The notes under the pieces were generated by a model. That model was not told where the DNA came from. It ran no database searches and saw only the letters and a program-made list of their open reading frames with translations. Shown here in pieces: positions 32,656 to 40,637 of a stretch of DNA of 64,000 bases. How positions within the stretch are numbered: position 1 is the stretch's first letter; each line of letters starts with the position of its first letter. The DNA is from CAYYWP01 sp964475125 (GTDB taxonomy: Bacteria > Desulfobacterota > Binatia > HRBIN30 > CADEER01), in assembly GCA_964475125.1 (NCBI GenBank), contig CAYYWP010000002.1, positions 5,158-69,157 on the forward strand, given 5' to 3'. Made by a program: the position numbers and the translations under genes.

Positions 32656-33207
32656 TCAGACCTCGCCGATCAGCGCGCCGGATGAGCAGTGGTACACCAT
32701 GCTCGGGGCGCCCAAGCACCAGATGATGTCGTTGTTGAGCTGCGGCCGGTAGGTCGGCATCTCGCCGGCGGTGCCGAGGCAGAAGCAGCGGCCGCACGAA
32801 TCCTTGCCGCAGCAGTCGCGATAGGCGAGCAGGTAGAGCTTGCCGTCGTCCGGGTTGAGACAGCTGCCGATCCAGGAGGTCGGCGAGGGCACCGAGCCCG
32901 GCGGGCAGGTGGCCGGACCGCCGCCGCAGCAGGAGCACAAGTAGCCATCGGCGGCGCAGTAGCGCCAGTAGTTGCACGCTCGCGGGTCGGTGGTCTGCGC
33001 CTTGACCGCCGCGGCCCACTCGCGCGCGGCCTGGGCCCCGCTGGGCTCCGCCGCATGCGCCTTGCGGCTGACCGGCAGCACCGGCAGCACGGCCGCGCCG
33101 GCCAGCGTGGCCCCGAGTACGGACAGGAAGTTGCGCCGCGACACGCGCTGCGCGGCGCGCCGGCTCACCCGTTCGAACACCTTGTCCAGCAACTCCAGCT
33201 GCACCAT
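32656..33207 (-). CDS. mauA: Methylamine/aromatic amine dehydrogenase, light chain (TTQ subunit)
   Basis: This is a 183-residue protein. GGGAGGA lies 5 nt before ATG 33207. A twin-arginine signal (SRRNFLSVLG, residues 23-32) directs export. The mature part is Cys-rich, as expected for a light chain with six disulfides. Trp112 (PTSWIGSC) and Trp163 (NDIIWCLG) match the two tryptophans cross-linked to tryptophan tryptophylquinone, and Asp131 (AYRDCCG) matches the catalytic Asp. It oxidises primary amines to aldehyde and ammonia in the periplasm. Methylamine and aralkylamine enzymes cannot be separated with certainty here. Confidence 0.93.
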   Translation of the reverse strand: MVQLELLDKVFERVSRRAAQRVSRRNFLSVLGATLAGAAVLPVLPVSRKAHAAEPSGAQAAREWAAAVKAQTTDPRACNYWRYCAADGYLCSCCGGGPATCPPGSVPSPTSWIGSCLNPDDGKLYLLAYRDCCGKDSCGRCFCLGTAGEMPTYRPQLNNDIIWCLGAPSMVYHCSSGALIGEV

Positions 33208-33244
33208 CGTGTCCTCCCGACACCCAGGACGCGGCGCGGCGGCC

Positions 33245-33883
33245 TCACACCGCAGCCTTGTCGGCCGGCGCGCTCTCCTGCGGCCCGCCGTGCCGGCGCG
33301 CGCGCAGGTACGCCTGAATACTGCCGTAACCCGTTTCCTTGGCGATCGCCAAGCTCTCCAGATGCTCGCGGCTGTTCACCAGCCCTTTGGCGCGGATCAC
33401 GCCATCCTCGTCGATCAGGACCGCATAGGGCAGCTTGCCGACACGGAAGGCCATGCCCACCTGCGGCGAGTTGACGTAGGCCATGCCCTGCAAGCCATGT
33501 TGGGCGATCATCGCGCGCTGCTCGGCCAGGTCGCCATCGCCGACCAGCACCACGTCCAGCCGCTCGCCCTGGGCGAAGGAGCGGGCGATCGGCAGCAGCT
33601 TCTTGCACACCGGACAGGTCGGCGCCACGAACAGCAACAGGCGGCTGCGCCCGCTCTCGTTCGGCCCGCCCAGCCGCAGCGCCCGCGCGTCGATCGTGCT
33701 GATGCGCAGATCGGGCGCCATCTCGCCGACCTCGGGGCCGTGATCGGTGGTCAGCGCCCCCATCGGCGCCACGCGCTCGTGCAGAATGCCGACCTGCCGC
33801 ACCATGCCGAACAGGATGGCGGCCAGCGCGACCACCACGACCCACAGCACGAGGTTGGAGACCACCAGGGCTTCGTAAGACAT
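33245..33883 (-). CDS. mauD: Amine dehydrogenase maturation protein MauD
   Basis: This is a 212-residue thioredoxin-like protein anchored by an N-terminal helix (LVLWVVVVALAAILFGM). The redox motif is CPVC (Cys90, Cys93) in FVAPTCPVCKK. MauD is needed for correct disulfides in the light chain. ATG 33883 shares one base with the mauE stop (TGATG), so the two are coupled; the frame open further upstream is a shadow. Confidence 0.9.
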   Translation of the reverse strand: MSYEALVVSNLVLWVVVVALAAILFGMVRQVGILHERVAPMGALTTDHGPEVGEMAPDLRISTIDARALRLGGPNESGRSRLLLFVAPTCPVCKKLLPIARSFAQGERLDVVLVGDGDLAEQRAMIAQHGLQGMAYVNSPQVGMAFRVGKLPYAVLIDEDGVIRAKGLVNSREHLESLAIAKETGYGSIQAYLRARRHGGPQESAPADKAAV

Positions 33884-34473
33884 CACGGCGTGTTCCAGTC
33901 GCGCACGAGCTGGGCCTGCGCGGATTGGCCGGGGCGCATCGCGGCCAGCTCTTCCAGGGTCGGCGGCGGCCTGCGTGTCACATAGCCGGTGGCCAGATAG
34001 ACAAAGAACAGGCTGACCGCGCCCGCGGCGATCGTCACCCAGTCGGTGCCTGCGAGCGCGCGCGTCCCCGCCGGCAGCGTGCAGAGGAGCGCCAGCGCCA
34101 TGAGCAGCGCATTGCGCAACACCAGCCACCAGGACAGCGTCTGCTTGAGCGCAGAAGCGAAGCAGCCGCAGTCGATATCGGACCGCCCGCGCGCGAGGTT
34201 GATGCCGATGGCGGCCGCGAACGCCGCCAGCAGCAGCAGCAGGCACGCCCCAGCGGGCGTGCGCAGCGGACCCGCCAACACCGCCAACGCGAGCGCCAGC
34301 TCCAGCGGCGGCAGCGCCCAGCTCGCCGGCGCGACCAGGGCAGCTGGCAGCAGGCGGAAGTTGCGCACCACGCCAGGCAGCTCGGTCCAGGCCGCCATCT
34401 TGGTCACGGCCGCGCCGGCGAAGACCAGAAACAGCGCCAGCGCCGCGGTGTGCTGCAGGGCGGGGTCGATCAT
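33883..34473 (-). CDS. mauE: Amine dehydrogenase maturation membrane protein MauE
   Basis: This is a 196-residue integral membrane protein with four to five helices, related to DoxX. I chose ATG 34473 (MIDPALQHTAALALFLVFAGAAVTK) as the start of family sequence. Conserved Cys in SDIDCGCF fit a role in passing reducing or oxidising equivalents with MauD during light-chain disulfide formation. It lies between mauB and mauD in the standard B-E-D-A order. Confidence 0.88.
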   Translation of the reverse strand: MIDPALQHTAALALFLVFAGAAVTKMAAWTELPGVVRNFRLLPAALVAPASWALPPLELALALAVLAGPLRTPAGACLLLLLAAFAAAIGINLARGRSDIDCGCFASALKQTLSWWLVLRNALLMALALLCTLPAGTRALAGTDWVTIAAGAVSLFFVYLATGYVTRRPPPTLEELAAMRPGQSAQAQLVRDWNTP

Positions 34474-34510
34474 GCTCGCGTCCGCGCGTAGAGACAGGAG
34501 CGCCGGCAGC

Positions 34511-35692
34511 TCACATGCCGTCCACGTAGAGCAGGTAGGGCGAGATGCCCAGCGGCTCGATCGCACCCCGGGCTTTGCCCGTCTTCACGTCGTACACCAC
34601 CAGGCTGGGCTTCTCGGTGAGCGTATAGAGCTGGGTCGCCTCGAGGTCCGGGCTCACCGCCAGCGACACCGCGTGATCCTTGAGCGTAATGCGGCTCACC
34701 CGTTTCTTCGCCGCGACGTCGAACACCCACACCTCATCGCCAGCCTGTTTGTGCGTCCAGCGCGCGCCCTCGTGCATCAGCACGAACAGCCGCTGGCCGG
34801 CGGAGTGGAACCCCGACATCTGCCAGCCGCCTGGCCGCCAGTGCTCGGCCTTGTCCTCGGCGGTGAGCAAGGACCACTGGGGCAGCATCTTCGCTTTCTC
34901 CTGCGACAGATCCACCGGGTAGACGTTGCCCTCGTAGCTGATGAAGTAGACGGTTTGGCGTTGCTTGTCGAAGGCCGAATGCTCGAAGACCGGATCGTTC
35001 TCGGCGTCGAAGAACGGGCCGTCGCGCACCACCGCGGCCTTGAGGGTGGCGTCGAAGCTCACCGTGGCCAGCGTGCCGTCCGAGCATACCGAGGAGAAGC
35101 GGTTGCCCGCGGAGGGGAAGATCAGGCCGCAGCCGGGGATCTCGATCTCGCCCTTGTAGCGCTTCTCCTTCGCGTCGATCACGCTCACCGTGGTCGCCGG
35201 CGCCAGGTTGTAGGACAGCAGGTAGCGCCCGTCGGGCGTGATGTCGGCGTTCGGCTTCTTGGTTCCGACCAGGAAGCGGCCCTTGGGCATGGTCACTTCC
35301 GCGGTGATATTCAGCGTCTGTGGATCGAAGAACGTGACCAGATCGGTGCGATCGCCGCGATAGCCCTTCGACCAGTAGGTGTCGAACGTGAACAGCTGGG
35401 AGTGATCGGGGGCGAGCGCGAAATTGGCACAGTAGCCGGCGTTCATCATGCCCACAACGTCGATCGTGTCGGCGTCGACCACCCAGACCTTGCTCGACAC
35501 CAGATACGGCAACACCGGTTCGAGCACGTAGACGCGGTGCGGCCCGGCCGGCGGGAGCTTGGCGACCTGATGGACTTCGGCGCCCTGCAGCTTGGCGGTA
35601 TCGGGCAGGTCGTCCTTGGCGACGCAGCGCGACAGCGGAAGCGATGCGGCCAGTGCCGCGGACAGCGCCGCGCAGAGCGATGCGACCTTCAT
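34511..35692 (-). CDS. mauB: Methylamine/aromatic amine dehydrogenase, heavy chain
   Basis: This is a 393-residue periplasmic seven-bladed beta-propeller subunit. The signal peptide is MKVASLCAALSAALAASLPLS and GGGAGG lies 6 nt before the start. Family features include VYVLEPVLPYLVSSKVWVVDAD, SKGYRGDRTDLVTFFDPQ, LSYNLAPATTVSVID and the C-terminal GKARGAIEPLGISPYLLYVD. It forms the alpha2beta2 enzyme with MauA. As first gene of the minus-strand operon it should lie next to the promoter; 180 bp separate it from the upstream SDR gene. Confidence 0.92.
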   Translation of the reverse strand: MKVASLCAALSAALAASLPLSRCVAKDDLPDTAKLQGAEVHQVAKLPPAGPHRVYVLEPVLPYLVSSKVWVVDADTIDVVGMMNAGYCANFALAPDHSQLFTFDTYWSKGYRGDRTDLVTFFDPQTLNITAEVTMPKGRFLVGTKKPNADITPDGRYLLSYNLAPATTVSVIDAKEKRYKGEIEIPGCGLIFPSAGNRFSSVCSDGTLATVSFDATLKAAVVRDGPFFDAENDPVFEHSAFDKQRQTVYFISYEGNVYPVDLSQEKAKMLPQWSLLTAEDKAEHWRPGGWQMSGFHSAGQRLFVLMHEGARWTHKQAGDEVWVFDVAAKKRVSRITLKDHAVSLAVSPDLEATQLYTLTEKPSLVVYDVKTGKARGAIEPLGISPYLLYVDGM

Positions 35693-35698
35693 GGCGTC

Positions 35699-35710
35699 CC
35701 TCCCGGGAGG
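35699..35710. promoter_or_regulatory. Palindrome over the mauB ribosome-binding site
   Basis: CCTCCCGGGAGG is a perfect 12-bp palindrome that includes the mauB Shine-Dalgarno sequence. It may be chance in GC-rich DNA, or a protein or dimerisation site affecting mauB translation. Confidence 0.25.
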
Positions 35711-35872
35711 CGTCCGACTGCGGCCGGACTCAACCGGCGGGCGGAATACTCGGGGCCGCTGTCGCGATTGTCAACTGCCAGGCGCCGCGGTCGAAGCCCC
35801 GGACACCAGCAGCTCCGCCCCACCGGCCGGTTTGCCGCCTCATCGCCGCGCGGTTGGGACGACGGTCAGCGA

Positions 35873-36643
35873 TCAATGGCCGGCGCTGAGTCCGCCGTCG
35901 ACGGCCAGTATCGCGCCCGTCGTGTAGCTCGCGAAGGGTGCCGCCAGGTACAGCACGGCACCCGCGCACTCGTCCACGGTGCCGATGCGTCCCATGGGAA
36001 CGCTGTCGCTCACGTGGTCGATCAGGGCGGCGCCGCCGATCGCCTCGCCGTCCCCGCGTAGCATTGGCGTGTCGATCCAGCCCGGACAGAGGGCGTTGAC
36101 GCGGACGCCCTCCTTCGCCAGCGCCAGGGAAAGCATACGGGTCATGTGGACGACGCCCCCCTCGGTTGCCGCCTGCACGGCGGCGCCCGGCCGCAGCCCG
36201 ATGACGCCGGCGACGGAGGCGACGTTGATCACCACGCCCTTGCTCGCCTTCAGCGCCGGCAGGCAGCGCTGCGTGGTGAAGAACACGGCCTTGAGGTTCA
36301 GGTCAGTCATCTGCTGCCAGTACTCGTCGCTGACCTGGTCGAGCGGCGCGTCGGCGCCGCGGTCGACATTGTTCACCAGGATATCCAGGCCGCCCATCGC
36401 CGCGAGCGCAGCGGCCACGACTTCCTGGCGCTGAGGGGCGGATGCCACGTCCCCAGGCGCGGCGATCAGGCGCTGGCCGCCGCCGAGTCGCGCGATCGCC
36501 GCGCGCACGCCCTCGGCGCTGCGCCCGTTGACCGCCACGCTCGCGCCGAGGGCGTGGAACGCCTCCGCGGCGCTCAGGCCGATGCCCGTCGTCCCGCAGG
36601 TGACCAGCACCCGCTTGGCGGTGAAATCCAATTGGAACTTCAT
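35873..36643 (-). CDS. Degenerate short-chain dehydrogenase (catalytic Tyr and Lys missing)
   Basis: This is a 256-residue SDR-fold protein, collinear with the neighbour at 36698. The cofactor motif reads TCGTTGIG (first Gly is Cys16) and NNAG reads NNVD. At the active site Ser143 is kept, but the YxxxK pair is Gln157 and Glu161 (VQAATEGG). The structural C-terminus (NALCPGWIDTPM, AVDGGLS) is intact and the frame is unbroken, so this is not simple decay. It is either a non-catalytic partner of the intact paralogue or an enzyme with other chemistry. Confidence 0.85.
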   Translation of the reverse strand: MKFQLDFTAKRVLVTCGTTGIGLSAAEAFHALGASVAVNGRSAEGVRAAIARLGGGQRLIAAPGDVASAPQRQEVVAAALAAMGGLDILVNNVDRGADAPLDQVSDEYWQQMTDLNLKAVFFTTQRCLPALKASKGVVINVASVAGVIGLRPGAAVQAATEGGVVHMTRMLSLALAKEGVRVNALCPGWIDTPMLRGDGEAIGGAALIDHVSDSVPMGRIGTVDECAGAVLYLAAPFASYTTGAILAVDGGLSAGH

Positions 36644-36697
36644 GCGTGCACCGTCTCCCGTGCGCCCGGACTGTTCACTGTGAACCGCGCGGGTGGG

Positions 36698-37486
36698 TTA
36701 CTGAGGCGGAGCGGCGATGTTGGAGCCGCCCCAGCTCGAGTTGGCGAGGCAGCCGCCGTCGTTGACGAGAACCGAGCCGGTCACGTAGCTCGCGTCCTCC
36801 GATGCGGCATACACGATCGCCGATGCCCCCTCGCCGAGCGTGCCGATGCGGGCCATCGGCACCGAGCGCCTGACGAAGTCGTAAATCTGGCCGCCCGTGG
36901 CCGCATTCTCAGCCTGTATCAGCGGCGTGTCGATGTAGCCCGGACACACCGCGTTGATGCGGATGCCATCGCCGACGAGCTCGAGCGCCAGCGCTTTCGT
37001 CATGCTCACCAGCGCGCCCTTGCTGATGGCGTACACGAAGCTGTCCGTCGGCCCGGCGCAGAGCCCGGCCACCGACGACACCATGACGACGTTGCCCTTC
37101 GAACGCCGCAGCGCCGGCAGCGCGAACTTGGTGCAAAACATCGGCGCGCGCAGGTTGACGGTCATGATGTCATCCCAGTGCTCCTCGGTGACATCCATGA
37201 CGAAGGCGAGCGGGTTGACGCCGGCGTTGTTCACCAGCACGTCGAGACCGCCGAGGCCCTGGATGGCGGCGTCGACGACCGACCAGCACCCGGCGACCGT
37301 GCCGAGGTCGCCAGTTGCCGCCACGAGGCGCTGGCCGCCCATGTCGCGGATCGCCTGATCCACTCCGCTCGCCTTGCGACCGTTGATGGCGACGCTCGCA
37401 CCCGCTGCGAGGAACATCTCCGCGGCCGCACGTCCGATGCCCATCGTGCTGCCGGTGACCAGAACCTTCTTGCCGGTGAAATCCAT
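36698..37486 (-). CDS. Short-chain dehydrogenase/reductase (intact paralogue)
   Basis: This is a 262-residue classical SDR. TGSTMGIG (11-18) binds NAD(P), NNAG follows at 86-89, and the catalytic Ser138, Tyr152 and Lys156 (VYAISKGAL) are all present. It has a short extra C-terminal tail (SSWGGSNIAAPPQ). It lies 54 bp upstream of the degenerate copy on the same strand, so the two probably arose by tandem duplication and are co-transcribed. Substrate unknown; a role with aldehydes from the amine dehydrogenase downstream is only a neighbourhood guess. Confidence 0.9.
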   Translation of the reverse strand: MDFTGKKVLVTGSTMGIGRAAAEMFLAAGASVAINGRKASGVDQAIRDMGGQRLVAATGDLGTVAGCWSVVDAAIQGLGGLDVLVNNAGVNPLAFVMDVTEEHWDDIMTVNLRAPMFCTKFALPALRRSKGNVVMVSSVAGLCAGPTDSFVYAISKGALVSMTKALALELVGDGIRINAVCPGYIDTPLIQAENAATGGQIYDFVRRSVPMARIGTLGEGASAIVYAASEDASYVTGSVLVNDGGCLANSSWGGSNIAAPPQ

Positions 37487-37555
37487 CGCACGCTCCCCCG
37501 TGCCTAGACGCCGACCGCTGCCGAAAATCGCCCGACCGCCGGAACGCTAGCCTTG

Positions 37556-37907
37556 CTTGATCTGAACAAAAAACCTCAACGCAGAGCCTCAGAGTACAAA
37601 GAGGAAACAGAGGCAGCGTGCATGAGTTCGAGCGCTAGTGTCCTGTATCCGAAATTCGCTGCCTATCTCGGCGGCCCTCAGCGCCCCTGGCGGCGTTGGC
37701 CTCCTCGGAATATAGCCAGATATTCCTGCGTCGGCCGCCTTGCCAAGGCCGCCGATGCCTCGCCGATATATGCAACGAATTTCGGATACAGGACACTAGC
37801 TGATCGTCATCGTCAACTGGGTTTGGGGTTCACTCTCGAGACCCTCGTGCTCCGCGTTCCTCCGCGGCCTCCGCGCCTCTGCGCTGAGTTTCTTTTTTCC
37901 GATCAAG
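37556..37907 (+). repeat. Dispersed repeat, copy 2 (interrupted)
   Basis: The ends CTTGATCTGAACAAAAAACC and TTTTCCGATCAAG match copy 1, as do internal GTGCATGAG, GAGCGCT and ATCGTCATCGTCAA. The copy is split at GAGCGCT by the element at 37634-37800. Confidence 0.75.
37634..37800. mobile_element. MITE-like element, perfect 25-bp terminal inverted repeats
   Basis: This is a 167-bp non-coding element. The left end (37634-37658) starts GCTAGTGTCCTGTATCCGAA and the right end (37776-37800) is its exact complement over 25 bp. Comparison with copies 1 and 3 of the host repeat shows it interrupts GAGCGCT, as a transposed insertion would. It encodes no transposase, so it would need one elsewhere. Confidence 0.75.
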
Positions 37908-38030
37908 CCTAGCACGACCGGCCCCGCTCTCAAGCGCGCGGTTGTCGATTCCGACCAGTCCCTGTCTTGCTGGCCCGCCGGCCATCCGTCACCATGGCGC
38001 CGTCGATTCAACCGAGGGAAGGAGACGTTC

Positions 38031-38471
38031 ATGACCGTGCAGCCGTCGACCATCGAGGTGGAGGTGGAACGCTGGTACCGGGATGCCTTCGAGAAGCCCA
38101 TCGTGGGGAAGCAGCAGCCGTTCGTCGACGCGGTCGCAGCGGTGTACGCGTCGCCGATGCGCTATCTCGAACTCGACGGCGAGATCATGCTCGGCGACGC
38201 AGCGGCCGCGAAGGCGTTCATCCAGGGCTTCTCGGACTGGCTGGACGCGGCGCCGGGTTGGACGGCAAGGGTGGCGCGCATCCAGGTGCGGGCGCTGAAC
38301 GCCAGCGCCGCGGCGCTGGTGGTGGATTGGCAGCTGCACGACGCCCAGGGCAAGTCGCTGGCAGGGGGTGACCCGGTGCAGTACTTCTACATGGTGTCGA
38401 AGCACGCAGGCGGCTGGAAGGTCGTCGGCGAGGCGACGGTCATGGCGGAAACCCGGATCGACTTCGCGTGA
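38031..38471 (+). CDS. SnoaL/NTF2-like small protein
   Basis: This is a 146-residue cone-fold protein of the NTF2/SnoaL type: a helical start (VEVERWYRDAFEKP), a central YLELDGEIMLGDAAAAKAF and beta strands ending GGWKVVGEATVMA. AAGGAGA lies about 5 nt before the ATG. Members serve as small hydrolases, isomerases or binding proteins; no catalytic residues can be assigned. It stands alone, convergent with the NHL-repeat gene. Confidence 0.65.
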   Translation: MTVQPSTIEVEVERWYRDAFEKPIVGKQQPFVDAVAAVYASPMRYLELDGEIMLGDAAAAKAFIQGFSDWLDAAPGWTARVARIQVRALNASAAALVVDWQLHDAQGKSLAGGDPVQYFYMVSKHAGGWKVVGEATVMAETRIDFA

Positions 38472-38601
38472 GCCGGCGCGCGAGGGTCCGGACGGGGCGA
38501 CACACGCCGGCCGTCTCGCCATGGGGACCCCGGACTGTCGAGGCGGTGCGCTCCACCGCCCCAACGAGTCACTACCGAGGCAATTCAAGACCGCTGAGAC
38601 G

Positions 38602-39786
38602 TCAGTGAACGGGCGTCGGCGGACACGGCTGGCAGGCGCAGCGGTCGATACCGGCGACGTGCTGCAAGATGCGTACGGCATCCAGCGTGCTGACCGTACC
38701 GTCGTCGGTGAGGTCGCACTGCGATGGCGGCGGCGTCGCGGGCGGCAAGGTGTCGGTCACGACGAGAAGCACGCCGTCGGTATCACTGCCGACGTACAGG
38801 CGGCCGGCGTTATCCGCGGCCAACGCACCCGGTTTGGACACCGGCAACGCCGCGGGGTCGAACGAGACGTCGGACGGCGTTACGACATCGCGTGCGCCTT
38901 GCGCAGCACCAGTGCCGAGGACGGTCGTGATGATGCCGTCCGTGCCTACCCGTCGAATCCGATTGCCGTCGGCGATGTAGATCACACCCGCCGGACTCAC
39001 GGTGAGCGTGGGGGGGCTTGAGAGTCTGGCCTGGGTTGCAGGTCCACCATCACCGCTGAACCCGAAGGTGCCATTGCCCGCCACCGTAGTGATGATGCCT
39101 GCGTTGTCCACCCGCCGGATGCGCTGATTGATGGTGTCGGCGATGTAGACGTTGCCGCCCTGCGCGAACACATCGCTGGGGTTTCGCAACCCCGCGGCCG
39201 TGGCAGGGCCGCCGTCGCCATGGAAGCTGGCAGTACCATCGCCGGCAAACGGCGCGAATGTACACGGGGCGGTGCACGGCGTGGCAATCTTCCAGATGCG
39301 CCCGCTCGCCGGATCGGCGACATAAACGGCGCGGCTGTCCGACGTCAAACCGGCCGGCTGCGCAACCCCCTGAAAGATCACGACATCTTCCACGTCGCCG
39401 GCCGTGCTGATCCGCCGAACCCGTTGCCGCGAGAGCTCGACCCAATATACCAGACCGTCGCCGCCCTCAGTCACGTCGTTGGGCGTCCACAGCCGCGCGG
39501 TCGTCGCCGAGCCGCCCCGCGTGCCGCGCACGCCGGAGCCCGCGATGCGGATGATGGAGCCGTCCGGCAGGAGCTTGCGCACGCTCACGCATTGCGTATC
39601 GGCGATGAGCAGCCCGCTGGGTGTCAAGCTGATGCCGCGCGGAAAGATCGCCGCAGACAGCGCCGGCCCGCCATCCCCACAGCCGCGCCCCGCTACGTCG
39701 CTGACCACGAACGCGGGTATCGATGCCGCTGACAGCGTGACCGCGGCGGCAACTGCCAGCCAAACAGCATAGCGATGCCACCGCAT
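38602..39786 (-). CDS. Secreted NHL-repeat protein with dockerin-like C-terminus
   Basis: This is a 394-residue protein. ATG 39786 is chosen because a signal peptide (YAVWLAVAAAVTLSAASIPAF) follows; the frame upstream is open but not protein-like, and no ribosome site is visible. Four or more NHL-type propeller repeats carry GDGGPATxAxLxxP and IRRVxxxGIITTVAGNG motifs. After a Pro-rich linker the C-terminus CDLTDDGTVSTLDAVRILQH looks like one half of a dockerin-type calcium-binding repeat. Probably an exported binding protein; ligand unknown. Confidence 0.82.
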   Translation of the reverse strand: MRWHRYAVWLAVAAAVTLSAASIPAFVVSDVAGRGCGDGGPALSAAIFPRGISLTPSGLLIADTQCVSVRKLLPDGSIIRIAGSGVRGTRGGSATTARLWTPNDVTEGGDGLVYWVELSRQRVRRISTAGDVEDVVIFQGVAQPAGLTSDSRAVYVADPASGRIWKIATPCTAPCTFAPFAGDGTASFHGDGGPATAAGLRNPSDVFAQGGNVYIADTINQRIRRVDNAGIITTVAGNGTFGFSGDGGPATQARLSSPPTLTVSPAGVIYIADGNRIRRVGTDGIITTVLGTGAAQGARDVVTPSDVSFDPAALPVSKPGALAADNAGRLYVGSDTDGVLLVVTDTLPPATPPPSQCDLTDDGTVSTLDAVRILQHVAGIDRCACQPCPPTPVH

Positions 39787-39990
39787 GACGCGACTAGCCG
39801 TCGCGCAGCGCCTGGCCCTGAATGCAGCGCGGCGACCACCGCGGCACACCGAACCGGACTCCATTGCTAGGTCCAGCATGGTACCCACGACCGCACGCTA
39901 TGCGGAGATGACGAGCTGTTGCAAGAACCGACTGCCGACATGGGGTAACGCGATTACCGCGTTGCGCCACGGCGATGACGCGGCGCGGCT

Positions 39991-40269
39991 TCATTGCGCA
40001 TTGGCTGGGCGCGCCGCTCTGCCCTCCGGCCGTCGGATTTCCAAGCGCTTCATCCGGCTGCGCAGCGTATTGGGATGGAGGCCGAGCATCTTGGCCGCGC
40101 CGTGGGGACCGTCGATGCGCCAGCCGGTTTCGTTCAAGGCCATGCGGATATGTCGCTTCTCCATGTCCGCCAAACTCAGGAGCCTGGACGACGTGTCCGC
40201 CGTGTCCGGTGGCGCAGCCGCTCGCGACTTCGGCTTCGGTTCGCCGAACCTGCCCTCACCGGCGAACAC
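39991..40269 (-). pseudogene. Remnant of a sigma-54 activator: Fis-type HTH only
   Basis: This is a 92-residue frame. LADMEKRHIRMALNETGWRI followed by GAAKMLGLHPNTLRSRMKRL is the C-terminal Fis-like DNA-binding domain of NtrC/FhlA-family activators. The receiver or GAF and AAA+ domains that should precede it are absent; upstream on this strand there are stops and no homologous sequence. The rest was probably deleted, although a free Fis-like regulator is possible. Confidence 0.65.
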
Positions 40270-40433
40270 GTGTTCCGGGATCTAGTATCAAGCGAATAGG
40301 ACCGGCGACTCCCGAGCATTGCCGCGTTTCTCCCCTCCGCGCGATGTGAGCTTGACCTGCTCCGGAGCCGGGCTGACCCTGATTCTCGAGGTGGGGCTCG
40401 GTGTCAAGGAAGCCGTCCGAGCCGCCCACGAGA

Positions 40434-40449
40434 TTTCGTGGCCACGAAA
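40434..40449. promoter_or_regulatory. 16-bp palindrome, candidate operator
   Basis: TTTCGTGGCCACGAAA is perfectly self-complementary and lies about 190 bp upstream of the oxidoreductase start, where an enhancer or operator could act. It shares the CACGAA core with dispersed repeats, so it may instead be a repeat fragment. Confidence 0.35.
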
Positions 40450-40520
40450 AGCCGAGACCTCGCGGCGGGCGCTGGGCTCGGCTTGGGTGCGATTGCGATG
40501 TCCTTTCGCGGCTACCCGGT

Positions 40521-40537
40521 TTGGCGGGGAATGTGCT
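40521..40537 (+). promoter_or_regulatory. Candidate sigma-54 promoter
   Basis: TTGGCGGGGAATGTGCT has GG at 40523 and GC at 40535, the GG-N10-GC spacing of -24/-12 promoters, about 100 bp upstream of the oxidoreductase gene. The adjacent sigma-54 activator remnant makes it more plausible, but the -12 box is imperfect (GTGCT for TTGCA). Confidence 0.35.
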
Positions 40538-40637
40538 TTAGTCATTCCTGAACGGGGTGCAGCATCCGCCGAAGGGTGCTTGGCTCCGCGCCGACAAAGT
40601 CAGCCCCGCAAGATCACAACCGGAAGGGAGGATGCAC

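Larger units (their letters stand above)
37487..38030. other. Intergenic region filled by nested repeats
   Basis: There is no supported gene in 544 bp. Most is dispersed repeat copy 2 (37556-37907), itself interrupted by a 167-bp inverted-repeat element. The last ~120 bp should contain the promoter of the NTF2-like gene. Confidence 0.7.
40270..40637. other. Regulatory region upstream of the LLM oxidoreductase gene
   Basis: There is no supported gene in 368 bp. It contains a 16-bp palindrome (40434-40449) and a GG-N10-GC sequence of the sigma-54 type (40523-40536), and ends with a strong ribosome site (40626-40631). Confidence 0.5.

Noticed and set aside
36146..37507. Plus-strand ORF of 453 codons across the SDR genes.
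   Set aside because: It is the antisense shadow of two clear SDR genes.
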